64,000 bases of DNA from Streptomyces globisporus (GTDB lineage: Bacteria > Actinomycetota > Actinomycetes > Streptomycetales > Streptomycetaceae): positions 62,001 to 126,000 of the forward strand of contig BMTG01000002.1 in NCBI GenBank assembly GCA_014649555.1, read 5' to 3'. Positions 44,707 through 52,573 of this stretch are shown here, piece by piece (the first letter of the stretch is position 1; every line of letters starts with the position of its first letter). The position numbers and the translations under genes are program-made. The notes beneath the pieces are model-generated. The model made no database searches, was not told the DNA's origin, and saw only the letters and a program-made list of their open reading frames with translations.

Positions 44707-45870
44707 CTACACCTTTTTGACGGTCTCCTCGTACACCTCGAGAGTCCGCCGGGCGACCATGTCCCAGCCGAACTCGCGCACCGCACGTTCACGGCCCGCT
44801 TCGCCCATCCGCCGGGCCGCCGAAGGATCGGCGAGCACCTGGTTGATCGCTTCGGCGAGATCAGCCTCGAACCGAACCGGCTCGTCGGCCTCGTACGGTA
44901 CGAGCACTCCCGTACCGCCGTCGGAGACGACCTCAGGGATGCCTCCGACCGCGGAGGCGACCACCGGGGTGCCGCAGGCCATCGCTTCGAGATTGACGAT
45001 GCCCAGCGGCTCGTACACGGAAGGACAGACGAACACGGCCGCCCTGCTGAGGAGTTGGATGACGTCGGGCCGCGGAAGCATGTCCGGGATCCAGTGGACC
45101 CCATCGCGCGAGCGCTTCAGTTCGCCGACGAGTTCCCGGAACTCGGCTTCGATCTCCGGAGTGTCGGGCGCGCCCGCGCAGAGCACCAACTGCGCCGAGG
45201 CATCGAGCGCGTGGGCGGCGCGCAACAGGTGCGGAACGCCCTTCTGGCGCGTGATGCGGCCGACGAACAGGACGAAGGGGCGGTCCGGGTCGACACCCAG
45301 CCGGCGCAGCACATCGACTCCGGGAACGGGCCGGTACAGGCGGGTGTCGATGCCGTTGTGGACGACCTTGACCCGGTCGGGATCCAACTGCGGGTAGCAG
45401 CCGAGGATATCGGCACGCATCCCGTGCGAGACGGCGATGACCGCGTCGGCGGACTCCACGGCGGTGCGCTCGGCCCAGCTGGACAACGCATAGCCGCCTC
45501 CGAGCTGTTCGGCCTTCCAGGGCCGTAGAGGCTCCAGCGAGTGGGCGGTCATCACATGCGGGATGCCGTGGAGCAGTCCGGCGAGGTGGCCCGCGAGATT
45601 GGCGTACCAGGTGTGCGAGTGCACGAGGTCGCGGCCTTCGAGCGCGGCGGCGATGGACAGATCCACGGAGAAGGCGCGCAGCGCGTCGTTGGCCCCGTCC
45701 AGTTCCCGGCCGGGCCGGTGCCTCACAACCCCGTTCGAGGCCCCTTCACCCCAGGAGTGGACCTGCAGGTCGGTGAGCGCGCGTAACTCCTGCGCCAGGA
45801 ACTCGACATGGACACCGGCGCCGCCGTAGACGTCCGGCGGGTACTCCCGGCTCAGCAGTCCCACCTTCAC
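44707..45870 (-). CDS. glgA: Glycogen synthase / ADP-glucose:maltose-1-phosphate glucosyltransferase
   Basis: 387 residues from GTG 45870, preceded by GAGGGGGGAC. GT-B glycosyltransferase: N-terminal [20 protein letters not shown] binds ADP-glucose, and the C-terminal block [20 protein letters not shown] is the retaining GT4/5 E-x7-E motif. The length of 387 residues is that of the actinobacterial enzyme, which in mycobacteria (GlgM) makes maltose-1-phosphate for the GlgE route. Codon 29 is TTA (45784-45786), so translation should need the bldA tRNA. glgC follows 37 bases downstream. Confidence 0.92.
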   Translation of the reverse strand: MKVGLLSREYPPDVYGGAGVHVEFLAQELRALTDLQVHSWGEGASNGVVRHRPGRELDGANDALRAFSVDLSIAAALEGRDLVHSHTWYANLAGHLAGLLHGIPHVMTAHSLEPLRPWKAEQLGGGYALSSWAERTAVESADAVIAVSHGMRADILGCYPQLDPDRVKVVHNGIDTRLYRPVPGVDVLRRLGVDPDRPFVLFVGRITRQKGVPHLLRAAHALDASAQLVLCAGAPDTPEIEAEFRELVGELKRSRDGVHWIPDMLPRPDVIQLLSRAAVFVCPSVYEPLGIVNLEAMACGTPVVASAVGGIPEVVSDGGTGVLVPYEADEPVRFEADLAEAINQVLADPSAARRMGEAGRERAVREFGWDMVARRTLEVYEETVKKV

Positions 45871-45972
45871 GTCTGTCCCCCCTCATGTCGTGGATATCTT
45901 CCTGCCCTTGATGGTCACTCACATGCCTCTGTGGGGGAAGAACGCGGCGGCGGCGCCGGATTCCTCTCGTCG

Positions 45973-47478
45973 TCAGTCCCCCGGCCAACCGTCCGCAGGA
46001 GGGGTAAGAGCCTGGACGTGTGAGAGAACGATACGGCGGCGTTCGAGATCGACGTCGATGATCTTCACAGTCAGGGTGTTACCGACCTCGACGACGTCTC
46101 CGGACGATTCATCCAGCTCGCCGGCGTGCACGAGCCCCTCGAAGCCGTCCTTGCGGTCCTCGATCCGGACGAAGACACCGAACGGCACGATCTTGGTGAC
46201 CGGCCCGGTGACCACCTGTCCGCTCAGCTGCGCCATCTGCGGCCACGGGTCTTCCTGCACTGCTCGAAGCGACAGCGATACCCGTTCCCGGGTCTTGTCG
46301 ACGCCGATGACCTCTGCGGTGACCTCCTGGCCGACGCTGATGACGTCGGACGGGTGATCGAAGGGGCGCCAGGACAACTCCGGGATGTTGATCATCGCGG
46401 TAAAGCCGCCGATGTCCACGAAGGTGACGCCGAAGGTGGCGATGGTCGTCACGGTACCGGTGACGACCTGGCCGCGCCGTAGGGTCTTCAGGAATGCCCA
46501 GTCCCGGTCGCCGGGCGTCGGCTCGGTCTGCCAGCGCGCACGCAGAACGCCGTCGCTGTCGGGCAGCACAGCGGTGAACAGCGGGAGATCTTCACCGGCA
46601 TACATGGATACGACGCCGGCAGAACGCGCGCCGACGAGCTGGGAGGTCGCTGCCTCGAACTGCGCCTCGTCGACGACGGTGCTCGCGATCTGCCCATCCT
46701 CGTCCTCCCGGACGATCTCCACGAGGCCTTCGTCGGGCAGAGCCGCCACGGCCTTGTCGATGTCGGTGAGCAGGTCCGGCCAGACCGCCAGCCGGGAGCG
46801 TGGGGCCAGCTGGGAGCGCACAGTCTCGATGTTGTCGCGCGTCAGGCGGTGCCATCGGGAGGCGTTGGCGGCGAAGACCTCCTCCAGGAACACCGCGCGG
46901 TGGCAACTGACGGTCCAGTGCAGGAGGGCCCAGAAGTCGGCGTCGGCCGGCCGCTGCACGTACGCGGCGTCATCAGGGGCGAAGTCGTAGGGCGAGGCGC
47001 CTATTCGTTCCGGGAACAGGCCGAGTGCGCGGGTCCGGGCCAGTGCGGTTTCGCAGGGCAGGTCGCTGCCGATGTACAGGTACTGGTCCCGGCCGACGTG
47101 CACCGTGAACGCTCCCTCCGCCTCCAGGCGGCACCAGGCCCCGTTGTCGCGGAGCATGGACCGGACGAGTTCCAGGCCGACGGCGATCGGCACCAGGGCA
47201 CCGTCGTGGAACCCGGCCTGGCCGGCCGGGAACAGGTCGGCCAGGCCGTAGCCGTCGACCGGTGGCTCCAGACCGAAGTGGACGAAGCCTCCGATCTGCG
47301 GCTCGCGGATCTCCAGCTGGTCGATGCCCGCAGCCTCCGCGAAGGCGGCGACTGCCGTGAGGTAAGCCTCCTCGACCGGCCCGTGGTCACTGACCGTGTC
47401 CTCGGCACCGGTGTAGTGACCGCGCTCGTCACGGTGGTCTGGGTCGTACTTGGTGATCCGGTGGACAAACTGCGGCAC
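45973..47478 (-). CDS. Protein with two C-terminal S1 RNA-binding domains
   Basis: 501 residues from GTG 47478, with AGGGAGCAGC upstream. The C terminus holds two S1 OB-fold domains: about 336-410 (VVTGTVTTIATFGVTFVDIG) and about 418-490 (VVTGPVTKIVPFGVFVRIED). Each ends with the usual RVSLSLR or RIVLSH strand. The first 330 residues are not recognisable (EAYLTAVAAFAEAAGIDQLE, WALLHWTVSCHRAVFLEEVF) and show no catalytic motif. S1 domains bind single-stranded RNA, so a role in translation or RNA handling is likely. The N-terminal part could detect stress or another ligand. Monocistronic. Confidence 0.78.
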   Translation of the reverse strand: MPQFVHRITKYDPDHRDERGHYTGAEDTVSDHGPVEEAYLTAVAAFAEAAGIDQLEIREPQIGGFVHFGLEPPVDGYGLADLFPAGQAGFHDGALVPIAVGLELVRSMLRDNGAWCRLEAEGAFTVHVGRDQYLYIGSDLPCETALARTRALGLFPERIGASPYDFAPDDAAYVQRPADADFWALLHWTVSCHRAVFLEEVFAANASRWHRLTRDNIETVRSQLAPRSRLAVWPDLLTDIDKAVAALPDEGLVEIVREDEDGQIASTVVDEAQFEAATSQLVGARSAGVVSMYAGEDLPLFTAVLPDSDGVLRARWQTEPTPGDRDWAFLKTLRRGQVVTGTVTTIATFGVTFVDIGGFTAMINIPELSWRPFDHPSDVISVGQEVTAEVIGVDKTRERVSLSLRAVQEDPWPQMAQLSGQVVTGPVTKIVPFGVFVRIEDRKDGFEGLVHAGELDESSGDVVEVGNTLTVKIIDVDLERRRIVLSHVQALTPPADGWPGD

Positions 47479-47558
47479 GCTGCTCCCTGGGTGGCCTGAA
47501 GGGGGGGTCCAGCGTAGGTCCCGCGGCCACACCCACTGTGTGTACGCAGCGGCAACTC

Positions 47559-49004
47559 CTACCCCCGCAACGTCTCCAGCAGCCGCAGCCACACCTCGCT
47601 GATCGTCGGGTACGCCGGAACCGCGTGCCACAGGCGGGCGATGGGGACCTCACCCGCGACCGCGACCGTCGCCGAATGGAGGAGTTCGCCGATGCCCGGG
47701 CCGACGAAGGTGACGCCGAGCAGGATCTCGCGGTCCAGGTCCACGATCATCCGGGCGCGGCCCCGGTAGCCGTCGGCGTAGAGGCCGGAGCCGGCGACGG
47801 AGGCGAGGTCGTAGTCGACGGCGCGGACCCGGTGGCCGGCGCGTTCGGCCTCGGCGAGGGTGAGGCCGACGGAGGCGGCCTCGGGGTCGGTGAAGACGAC
47901 CTGGGGGACGGCCGCGTGGTCGGCGGTGGCGGCGTGGGCGCCCCAGGGGGCGGTGTCCACAGGGTCCTTCGCGGCGCGGGCGGCGATCGCCGCGCCCGCG
48001 ATCCGGGCCTGGTACTTGCCCTGGTGGGTCAGCAGGGCGCGGTGGTTGACGTCCCCGACCGCGTACAGCCAGTCCGTGCCCTCGACGAGGCAGCTGTCGT
48101 CCACGGTGAGCCAGGAGCCGGGCTCCAGGCCGACGGTCTCCAGGCCCAGGTCGTCGGTGCGCGGGGCCCTGCCGGTGGCGAAGAGGATCTCGTCGGCCTC
48201 GACGCGGCCGCCGTCGTCCAGCTCGACGGTGACCGGGCCGTCGGGTGCGGGACGGCGTACGGCGGTGACGGAGACGCCCGTTCGGATCGTGGCCCCGGCC
48301 TCCGTGAGCGCGTCGGCGACCAGCTCGCCCGCGAAGGGCTCCATCTTCGGGAGCAGGCCGCCGCCCCGGATCAGCAGGGTCACCTCGGAGCCCAGCGCCT
48401 GCCAGGCGGTGGCCATCTCCACGCCCACGACTCCCCCGCCGACGACCACGAGCCGGGCGGGAGCCTCCTTGGCGCTGGTGGCCTCACGACTGGTCCAGGG
48501 GCGGGCCTCCTCGATGCCGGGGAGGGCGGGTACGACGGCCCGGGTGCCGGTGCTGACGGCGACGGCGTGCCGGGCGGTGAGGCGGTGCTCCGTGCCGTCG
48601 GGGGCGGTGACGGTGACCTCCCGGGGGCCGGTGAGCCGGCCCGTACCGCGGTACACGTCCGCTCCGACGCTCTCCAGCCAGGCGACCTGGCCGTCGTCCT
48701 TCCAGTGGCTCGTCTCCTCGTCCCGTTTGGCGAGGACGGCTCCCACGTCCAGGGGGCCCTGCACGGCGGCGCTGAGTCCCGGCACCCGGCGGGCGTCGGC
48801 GCGGGCGACGACGGGACGCAGCAGCGCCTTGCTCGGCATGCAGGCCCAGTAGGAGCATTCACCGCCGACCAGCTCGGATTCCACCACCGCGGTGGTGAGC
48901 CCGGCGGCGCGGGCCCGGTCCGCGACGTTCTCGCCCACGGGTCCCGCGCCGATGACCACTACGTCGTAGAGCGAGCCTTCGGAGATCTTACCTGCGTCAG
49001 TCAT
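47559..49004 (-). CDS. FAD-dependent pyridine nucleotide-disulfide oxidoreductase
   Basis: 481 residues from ATG 49004 with GAGGAGAC upstream. FAD site VVVIGAGPVGENVADRARAA, redox pair CSYWAC (Cys-x4-Cys) followed by MPSKALLRP, NAD(P) site VVVGGGVVGVEMATAW, and FAD motif DWLYAVGDVNHRALLTHQGK. It resembles lipoamide dehydrogenase/mercuric reductase types. The usual C-terminal HPTxSE, whose His helps thiolate chemistry, reads AYPTISE here, so His is replaced by Tyr. It is divergent from a sigma-R-driven thioredoxin gene; the same pair exists in S. coelicolor beside trxC (memory). A role in thiol redox balance is likely; the substrate is unknown. Confidence 0.85.
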   Translation of the reverse strand: MTDAGKISEGSLYDVVVIGAGPVGENVADRARAAGLTTAVVESELVGGECSYWACMPSKALLRPVVARADARRVPGLSAAVQGPLDVGAVLAKRDEETSHWKDDGQVAWLESVGADVYRGTGRLTGPREVTVTAPDGTEHRLTARHAVAVSTGTRAVVPALPGIEEARPWTSREATSAKEAPARLVVVGGGVVGVEMATAWQALGSEVTLLIRGGGLLPKMEPFAGELVADALTEAGATIRTGVSVTAVRRPAPDGPVTVELDDGGRVEADEILFATGRAPRTDDLGLETVGLEPGSWLTVDDSCLVEGTDWLYAVGDVNHRALLTHQGKYQARIAGAAIAARAAKDPVDTAPWGAHAATADHAAVPQVVFTDPEAASVGLTLAEAERAGHRVRAVDYDLASVAGSGLYADGYRGRARMIVDLDREILLGVTFVGPGIGELLHSATVAVAGEVPIARLWHAVPAYPTISEVWLRLLETLRG

Positions 49005-49050
49005 GGAAACAGTCTCCTCGTGGGTGTGCGCACCGGCCACATGGGCAGGC

Positions 49051-49076
49051 GGAATAGCGCAAGTGCAGTCACCGTT
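49051..49076 (+). promoter_or_regulatory. Sigma-R promoter of the thioredoxin gene
   Basis: GGAAT at 49051-49055 and GTT at 49074-49076 are separated by exactly 18 bases, matching GGAAT-N18-GTT. It lies 55 bases before the thioredoxin start. trxC of S. coelicolor is a known sigma-R target, which supports the call. Confidence 0.75.
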
Positions 49077-49130
49077 GTGCCCGACAGGACCCGACAGGAC
49101 CCCACGGGCACAGGAAGAGGTATCCCCAGC

Positions 49131-49529
49131 ATGAGCACCGTCGAGCTCACCAAGGAAAACTTCGATCAGGTCGTCAGCGACAACGATTTCGTCCTGATCG
49201 ACTTCTGGGCTTCCTGGTGTGGCCCCTGCCGGCAGTTCGCGCCGGTCTACGACTCGGCCTCCGAGCGCCACCCGGACCTGGTCTTCGCCAAGGTCGACAC
49301 CGAGGCGCAGCAGGAGCTGGCGGCGGCCTTCGATATCCGCTCCATCCCGACGCTGATGATCGTCCGGGACAACGTCGCGGTCTTCGCGCAGCCCGGCGCG
49401 CTGCCCGAGGCAGCCCTGGAGGACGTCATCGGACAGGCGCGGAATCTGGACATGGACGAGGTCCGCCAGTCGGTCGAGGAGCAGAAGCGGGCGGCCGAGG
49501 CGGGGCAGAGTCAGCCTGAGGCCGAGTAG
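49131..49529 (+). CDS. trxC: Thioredoxin
   Basis: 132 residues from ATG 49131 with AGGAAGAGG upstream. WCGPC (29-33) is the active site, FDIRSIPTLMIV holds the cis-Pro loop, and the fold is complete by residue 110. A charged 20-residue tail (EEQKRAAEAGQSQPEAE) is extra compared with E. coli Trx. It reduces protein disulfides, receiving electrons from thioredoxin reductase. The sigma-R promoter upstream and the divergent flavin disulfide reductase match the trxC locus of S. coelicolor, from which I take the symbol. Confidence 0.92.
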   Translation: MSTVELTKENFDQVVSDNDFVLIDFWASWCGPCRQFAPVYDSASERHPDLVFAKVDTEAQQELAAAFDIRSIPTLMIVRDNVAVFAQPGALPEAALEDVIGQARNLDMDEVRQSVEEQKRAAEAGQSQPEAE

Positions 49530-49547
49530 CCGCCCTGCCGGGCGGCT
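49528..49547. terminator. Hairpin between convergent trxC and the small gene
   Basis: 8-bp perfect stem (49528-49535 with 49540-49547) and TGCC loop. It starts inside the trxC stop codon and can serve both converging transcripts. Confidence 0.6.
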
Positions 49548-49550
49548 GTC

Positions 49551-49826
49551 TCAAGCGCCCGGCAGGCGCTCGTCCTCGGACCCCGCGACGCGGACCGACA
49601 TGCCGTAGTCGAGTTCCTCGCCGTCGATGAGCACGGCCTCCACCGTCCGGGTCTCCGGATCGACGTCGGCCTCCATGCCCTCGCCGGCGTACCGGGGATA
49701 GCCCGAGGCCCCCGTCTCGCCGGTGGCGGCGACGACCGCGGACCGGATCGGCCGGCCGGGGGCGCCGGACCGCGTCCGGCTGTGGTCGGGGATCAGGAGC
49801 AGCTCGTAACTCTGCGGATGGCTCAT
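49551..49826 (-). CDS. Small hypothetical protein
   Basis: 91 residues from ATG 49826, with GGAGG directly upstream inside a large inverted repeat. Sequence blocks are ELLLIPDHSRTRSGAPGRPI, AVVAATGETGASGYPRYAG and DPETRTVEAVLIDGEELDYG; the latter looks like a beta-hairpin found in short actinobacterial proteins. No membrane segment or catalytic motif. The gene follows the LacI-family regulator, and its ribosome-binding site can be hidden by the 52-bp inverted repeat, so its translation may be conditional. Function unknown. Confidence 0.7.
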   Translation of the reverse strand: MSHPQSYELLLIPDHSRTRSGAPGRPIRSAVVAATGETGASGYPRYAGEGMEADVDPETRTVEAVLIDGEELDYGMSVRVAGSEDERLPGA

Positions 49827-49878
49827 GCCTCCGACGCTAGACATGCGCGGTGCACGGCGCATGCCCAGCGTCGGAGGC
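49827..49878. repeat. 52-bp inverted repeat covering a ribosome-binding site
   Basis: Outer arms GCCTCCGACGCT (49827-49838) and AGCGTCGGAGGC (49867-49878) are perfect complements. Inner arms CATGCGC (49842-49848) and GCGCATG (49857-49863) extend the stem after a 3/3 internal loop. On the minus strand the outer 3' arm contains the GGAGG of the gene starting at 49826, and the hairpin begins three bases after the LacI stop codon. It could be terminator, attenuator and translational lock in one. Confidence 0.8.
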
Positions 49879-49880
49879 TC

Positions 49881-50903
49881 TCAGCTGGATTCCCGGTGGA
49901 CGGCGCTGGTGCGGAGCAGGTCGTGGTGGACCGGTGGCCCGCCCGGGTGCTGGACCATGCGGTCGATCGTCTCGGCCAGCGGCTGCGGCATGGCCAGCTC
50001 CATCCGGACGGTGCTCAGCCGGGGGCGCAGCAGCCTGCCGATGAGGGAGTCGTCCGCCCCGATCACCGCCGTGTCGGCGGGCACGTCCACGCCGGCGTCC
50101 TGGAGGGCACGCATCATCAGCATGGCGTACTCGTCGTTGTACGCGAACACCGCGTCCAGCCCCAGTTGCGGCCAGCGGGCGGCCAGCTGCTGCGCGGACT
50201 CCTCCTCGTACCGCAGCGGCAGCGGGCAGATGCGGGCCGCGGCGGCTTCGGCGGCACGCCGGGCGCCGGCGAGGCGGGTTTCGGCGAAGGAGGCGCGGCT
50301 CGGATCCTGGGGCACGACCACGCCGATGTGGCGGCGGCCGCGGGCCAGCAGGTGCTCCACGGCGCTTTCCCCGACCCGCCGTTGGTCCATGACCAGCCCG
50401 TGCGCCCCCGGTACCGGGTCGGGCCCCAGGGTGATCACCGCCTTGGCGCCGGAGCGGGTCAGGATGCCCGTGCCGTGCGGGGTGAGGGTGATGCCCGGCG
50501 GTACGACGACGGCGACGGGCCGCAGTTCGGCCCAGGCCGTGGCCGCCTCGTCGGCGGTGAGGCCGATGCTGCCGTACTGCACGACGGTGTAGTCCAGTCG
50601 GCGCAACCCCGACTGGAGTTCTTCGAAGAAATACTGGTGCAGCGGCCCCCCGGGTATGTGGCCGGAGGGCAGCAGGACCATACGGCTGTGTCCGGCGCGC
50701 AGACTGCGGGCGGCCGCGTGCGGCACGTAACCCAGTTGGAGCGCGGCCTCCCTGACCCGGCGTCGGGTGGGATCGCTGATCCGGACGGTGGCGTTGTTGT
50801 TCAGCACGTACGACACGGTGGCCCGGGACACTCCGGCGAGGCGGGCCACATCGGCGCTGGTCGGGACGGAGACTTCGGCGGGCTGCTTGGGTAACTGGCT
50901 CAT
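49881..50903 (-). CDS. LacI family transcriptional regulator with TTA as codon 4
   Basis: 340 residues from ATG 50903. The helix-turn-helix and hinge are standard: TSADVARLAGVSRATVSYVL, then RVREAALQLGYVPHAAARSL. A periplasmic-binding-protein-like sensor domain follows (GPLHQYFFEELQSGLRR, FAYNDEYAMLMMRALQDAG). Such proteins usually respond to a sugar. Codon 4 is TTA (50892-50894), so translation should depend on the bldA tRNA from its very start, suggesting the regulator acts late in the life cycle. No sugar-uptake operon is adjacent. The large hairpin follows directly downstream. Confidence 0.9.
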   Translation of the reverse strand: MSQLPKQPAEVSVPTSADVARLAGVSRATVSYVLNNNATVRISDPTRRRVREAALQLGYVPHAAARSLRAGHSRMVLLPSGHIPGGPLHQYFFEELQSGLRRLDYTVVQYGSIGLTADEAATAWAELRPVAVVVPPGITLTPHGTGILTRSGAKAVITLGPDPVPGAHGLVMDQRRVGESAVEHLLARGRRHIGVVVPQDPSRASFAETRLAGARRAAEAAAARICPLPLRYEEESAQQLAARWPQLGLDAVFAYNDEYAMLMMRALQDAGVDVPADTAVIGADDSLIGRLLRPRLSTVRMELAMPQPLAETIDRMVQHPGGPPVHHDLLRTSAVHRESS

Positions 50904-51048
50904 GGCGTCGGGCAGTCTTCCAGACCCGCGGGAGCGGGTTTCGGCCCGGGGCCCGCAGGTCCGGTCACGGTGGCCGGAACACCGCCCCGCCGTTCCGGTC
51001 CGGCGCCCCCCTCCCGGGATCCGGGGTCAGGGGTTCTACGGTGTGGTG

Positions 51049-51516
51049 ATGACGTTCCACGACAGCGCCTACCGTTCCGACAACCCCTTTGACGTGCCCG
51101 GCAGCAGCGGGCCGACGGCCACCGTGCAGGCCGATCCGGCCGAGGTGGGTTCCGTGCGCACCTCCTACGCCCCCGATCGCGACGGTGATCCCGATCCCGG
51201 CGAGATCGTCTGGACCTGGGTGCCCTTCGAGGAGAACGACGGGCGCGGGAAGGACCGGCCGGTGCTCGTCGTGGCCCGTGAGGAGGCGGGCACGCTGCTC
51301 GCCGTCCAGCTCTCCAGCAAGCAGCACGACCGGGACCACGAGTGGGTGGCCCTGGGCGCGGGCCCGTGGGACAGCTCGGGGCGGCCGTCCTGGGCCGATC
51401 TGGACCGGGTGCTGCGGGTCCACGAGGACGGGATGCGCCGCGAGGCGTGCGCGCTGGACGTGGAGCGTTTCGACCGGGTCGTCGGGCGGCTGCGCGAGCG
51501 GTACGGCTGGAGCTGA
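51049..51516 (+). CDS. PemK/MazF-fold protein without adjacent antitoxin
   Basis: 155 residues from ATG 51049. Residues 50-150 fit the PemK/MazF (SH3-barrel) fold: PGEIVWTWVPFEENDGRGKD, RPVLVVAREEAGTLLAVQLS and the final LRERYGW. The N-terminal 45 residues (YRSDNPFDVPGSSGPTATVQ) are extra. No antitoxin gene lies upstream or downstream, and the conserved Arg/Ser-Thr residues for RNA cleavage are not all obvious, so it may be a domesticated member. TACGGT lies six bases before the ATG and no ribosome-binding site exists, which suggests a leaderless transcript. The gene ends 89 bases before a convergent PARG-type hydrolase gene. Confidence 0.78.
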   Translation: MTFHDSAYRSDNPFDVPGSSGPTATVQADPAEVGSVRTSYAPDRDGDPDPGEIVWTWVPFEENDGRGKDRPVLVVAREEAGTLLAVQLSSKQHDRDHEWVALGAGPWDSSGRPSWADLDRVLRVHEDGMRREACALDVERFDRVVGRLRERYGWS

Positions 51517-51605
51517 GCGCCCCCGGGGCGTGTCCGGCCGATCAGGACCGGGGGGTGCGACGCCTGCACCCGGCACCCCGGAGCGCGGGCCCGGCGGGCT
51601 CCGCG

Positions 51606-52427
51606 TCAGGCGAAGGTCCGGGTGAAGGCGGCCCGGACGGCGGAGTCGGGGTTCCGGTCCAGGATCCCGAAGACGATCTGCTCGAAATGGCCGCCGAACC
51701 GGCCCCCCTCGCCGATCAGCGCCCGGAACGCCTCCGCGACCTGCCCCGGGTCGTTCTGGAAGACCCCGCAGCCCCAGGCGCCCAGGACGAGCCTGCGGTA
51801 CCCCCGTACGGCCGCGACCTCCAGGACCCGTTCGGCGCGGGAGGCCAGGGCGGCCGGGACGCGGTGGGCTTCCTCGGGGGTCTGCCGCCGGATCACTCCG
51901 GCGTTCGGCGCGGGCGAGGTGAGGAATCCCGCCGTGTACGGGGCGTCCAGGAAGTGGCCGCGGTCATCGCGGAAGACCGGCACGCCGGGCGAGTGGATCA
52001 CCCGGTCGGTGTAGAAGGCGCTGCGCTCCGCACGGTGGTGCGCGTAGTACTCGGGGGCGCGCAGAAGGGTCGTGTGGAGGGCCGATCCACGGCACAGGGC
52101 CTCTTCCTGGGCCTGGGCGCCGTTGAGATAGCCGCCGCCGGGGTTGCGGGCCGAGGCATAGCTCAGGACGGCGACCCGGCCGGGGGCCTCGCCGGTCATC
52201 CTGCGGGCCGCGGCGAGGCTGCTTTCGGCGGTGACCTCGATGTGCGGGGTGCGATCGGTGTCCAGGGCGGCGACGGGCACCGGATCGGGTCCGTAGAGCC
52301 GGGTGCCGGAGCGTGCTGCGGCCACCGCTCGTTCGATGGACACCTTCTGACCTGCTGCGTTGTGGTATCGCCCGGCCTCGACGACCGCTTCCGTCTCGCG
52401 CGCGATCCCGCGCAGCCGCGCGCTCAC
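51606..52427 (-). CDS. TIGR02452 / bacterial-type poly(ADP-ribose) glycohydrolase-like protein
   Basis: 273 residues from GTG 52427, with GGGGAGC upstream. The macrodomain-like signature SARNPGGGYLNGAQAQEEAL (GGG, then QEE) is the catalytic loop of bacterial-type PARG, in which the Glu pair cleaves the ribose-ribose bond of poly(ADP-ribose). LVLGAWGCGVFQNDP is the second phosphate-binding loop and resembles other macrodomains. Bacteria lacking canonical PARP often have this enzyme; its natural substrate in streptomycetes is not settled. It is convergent to a PemK-like gene and divergent from egtA. Confidence 0.85.
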   Translation of the reverse strand: MSARLRGIARETEAVVEAGRYHNAAGQKVSIERAVAAARSGTRLYGPDPVPVAALDTDRTPHIEVTAESSLAAARRMTGEAPGRVAVLSYASARNPGGGYLNGAQAQEEALCRGSALHTTLLRAPEYYAHHRAERSAFYTDRVIHSPGVPVFRDDRGHFLDAPYTAGFLTSPAPNAGVIRRQTPEEAHRVPAALASRAERVLEVAAVRGYRRLVLGAWGCGVFQNDPGQVAEAFRALIGEGGRFGGHFEQIVFGILDRNPDSAVRAAFTRTFA

Positions 52428-52573
52428 CGGCGCTCCCCCGTGTGGTGCATACGGGGCATGCTGACGGGGAACCCGGCCTGGGCGCAATCGGATTTTCCTG
52501 GCTCGGGGGCACCCTTGTGCGATCTCCGGGTACGGGTTTGGCTGGTAGGCAGGCAGCTGAGAAGGAGGCCCTC

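Noticed and set aside
45930-45965. GGAAT with GTT upstream of glgA on the minus strand
   Set aside because: Only 16 bases separate the two elements, and the surrounding DNA is a GCC-repeat, so the match is likely chance.
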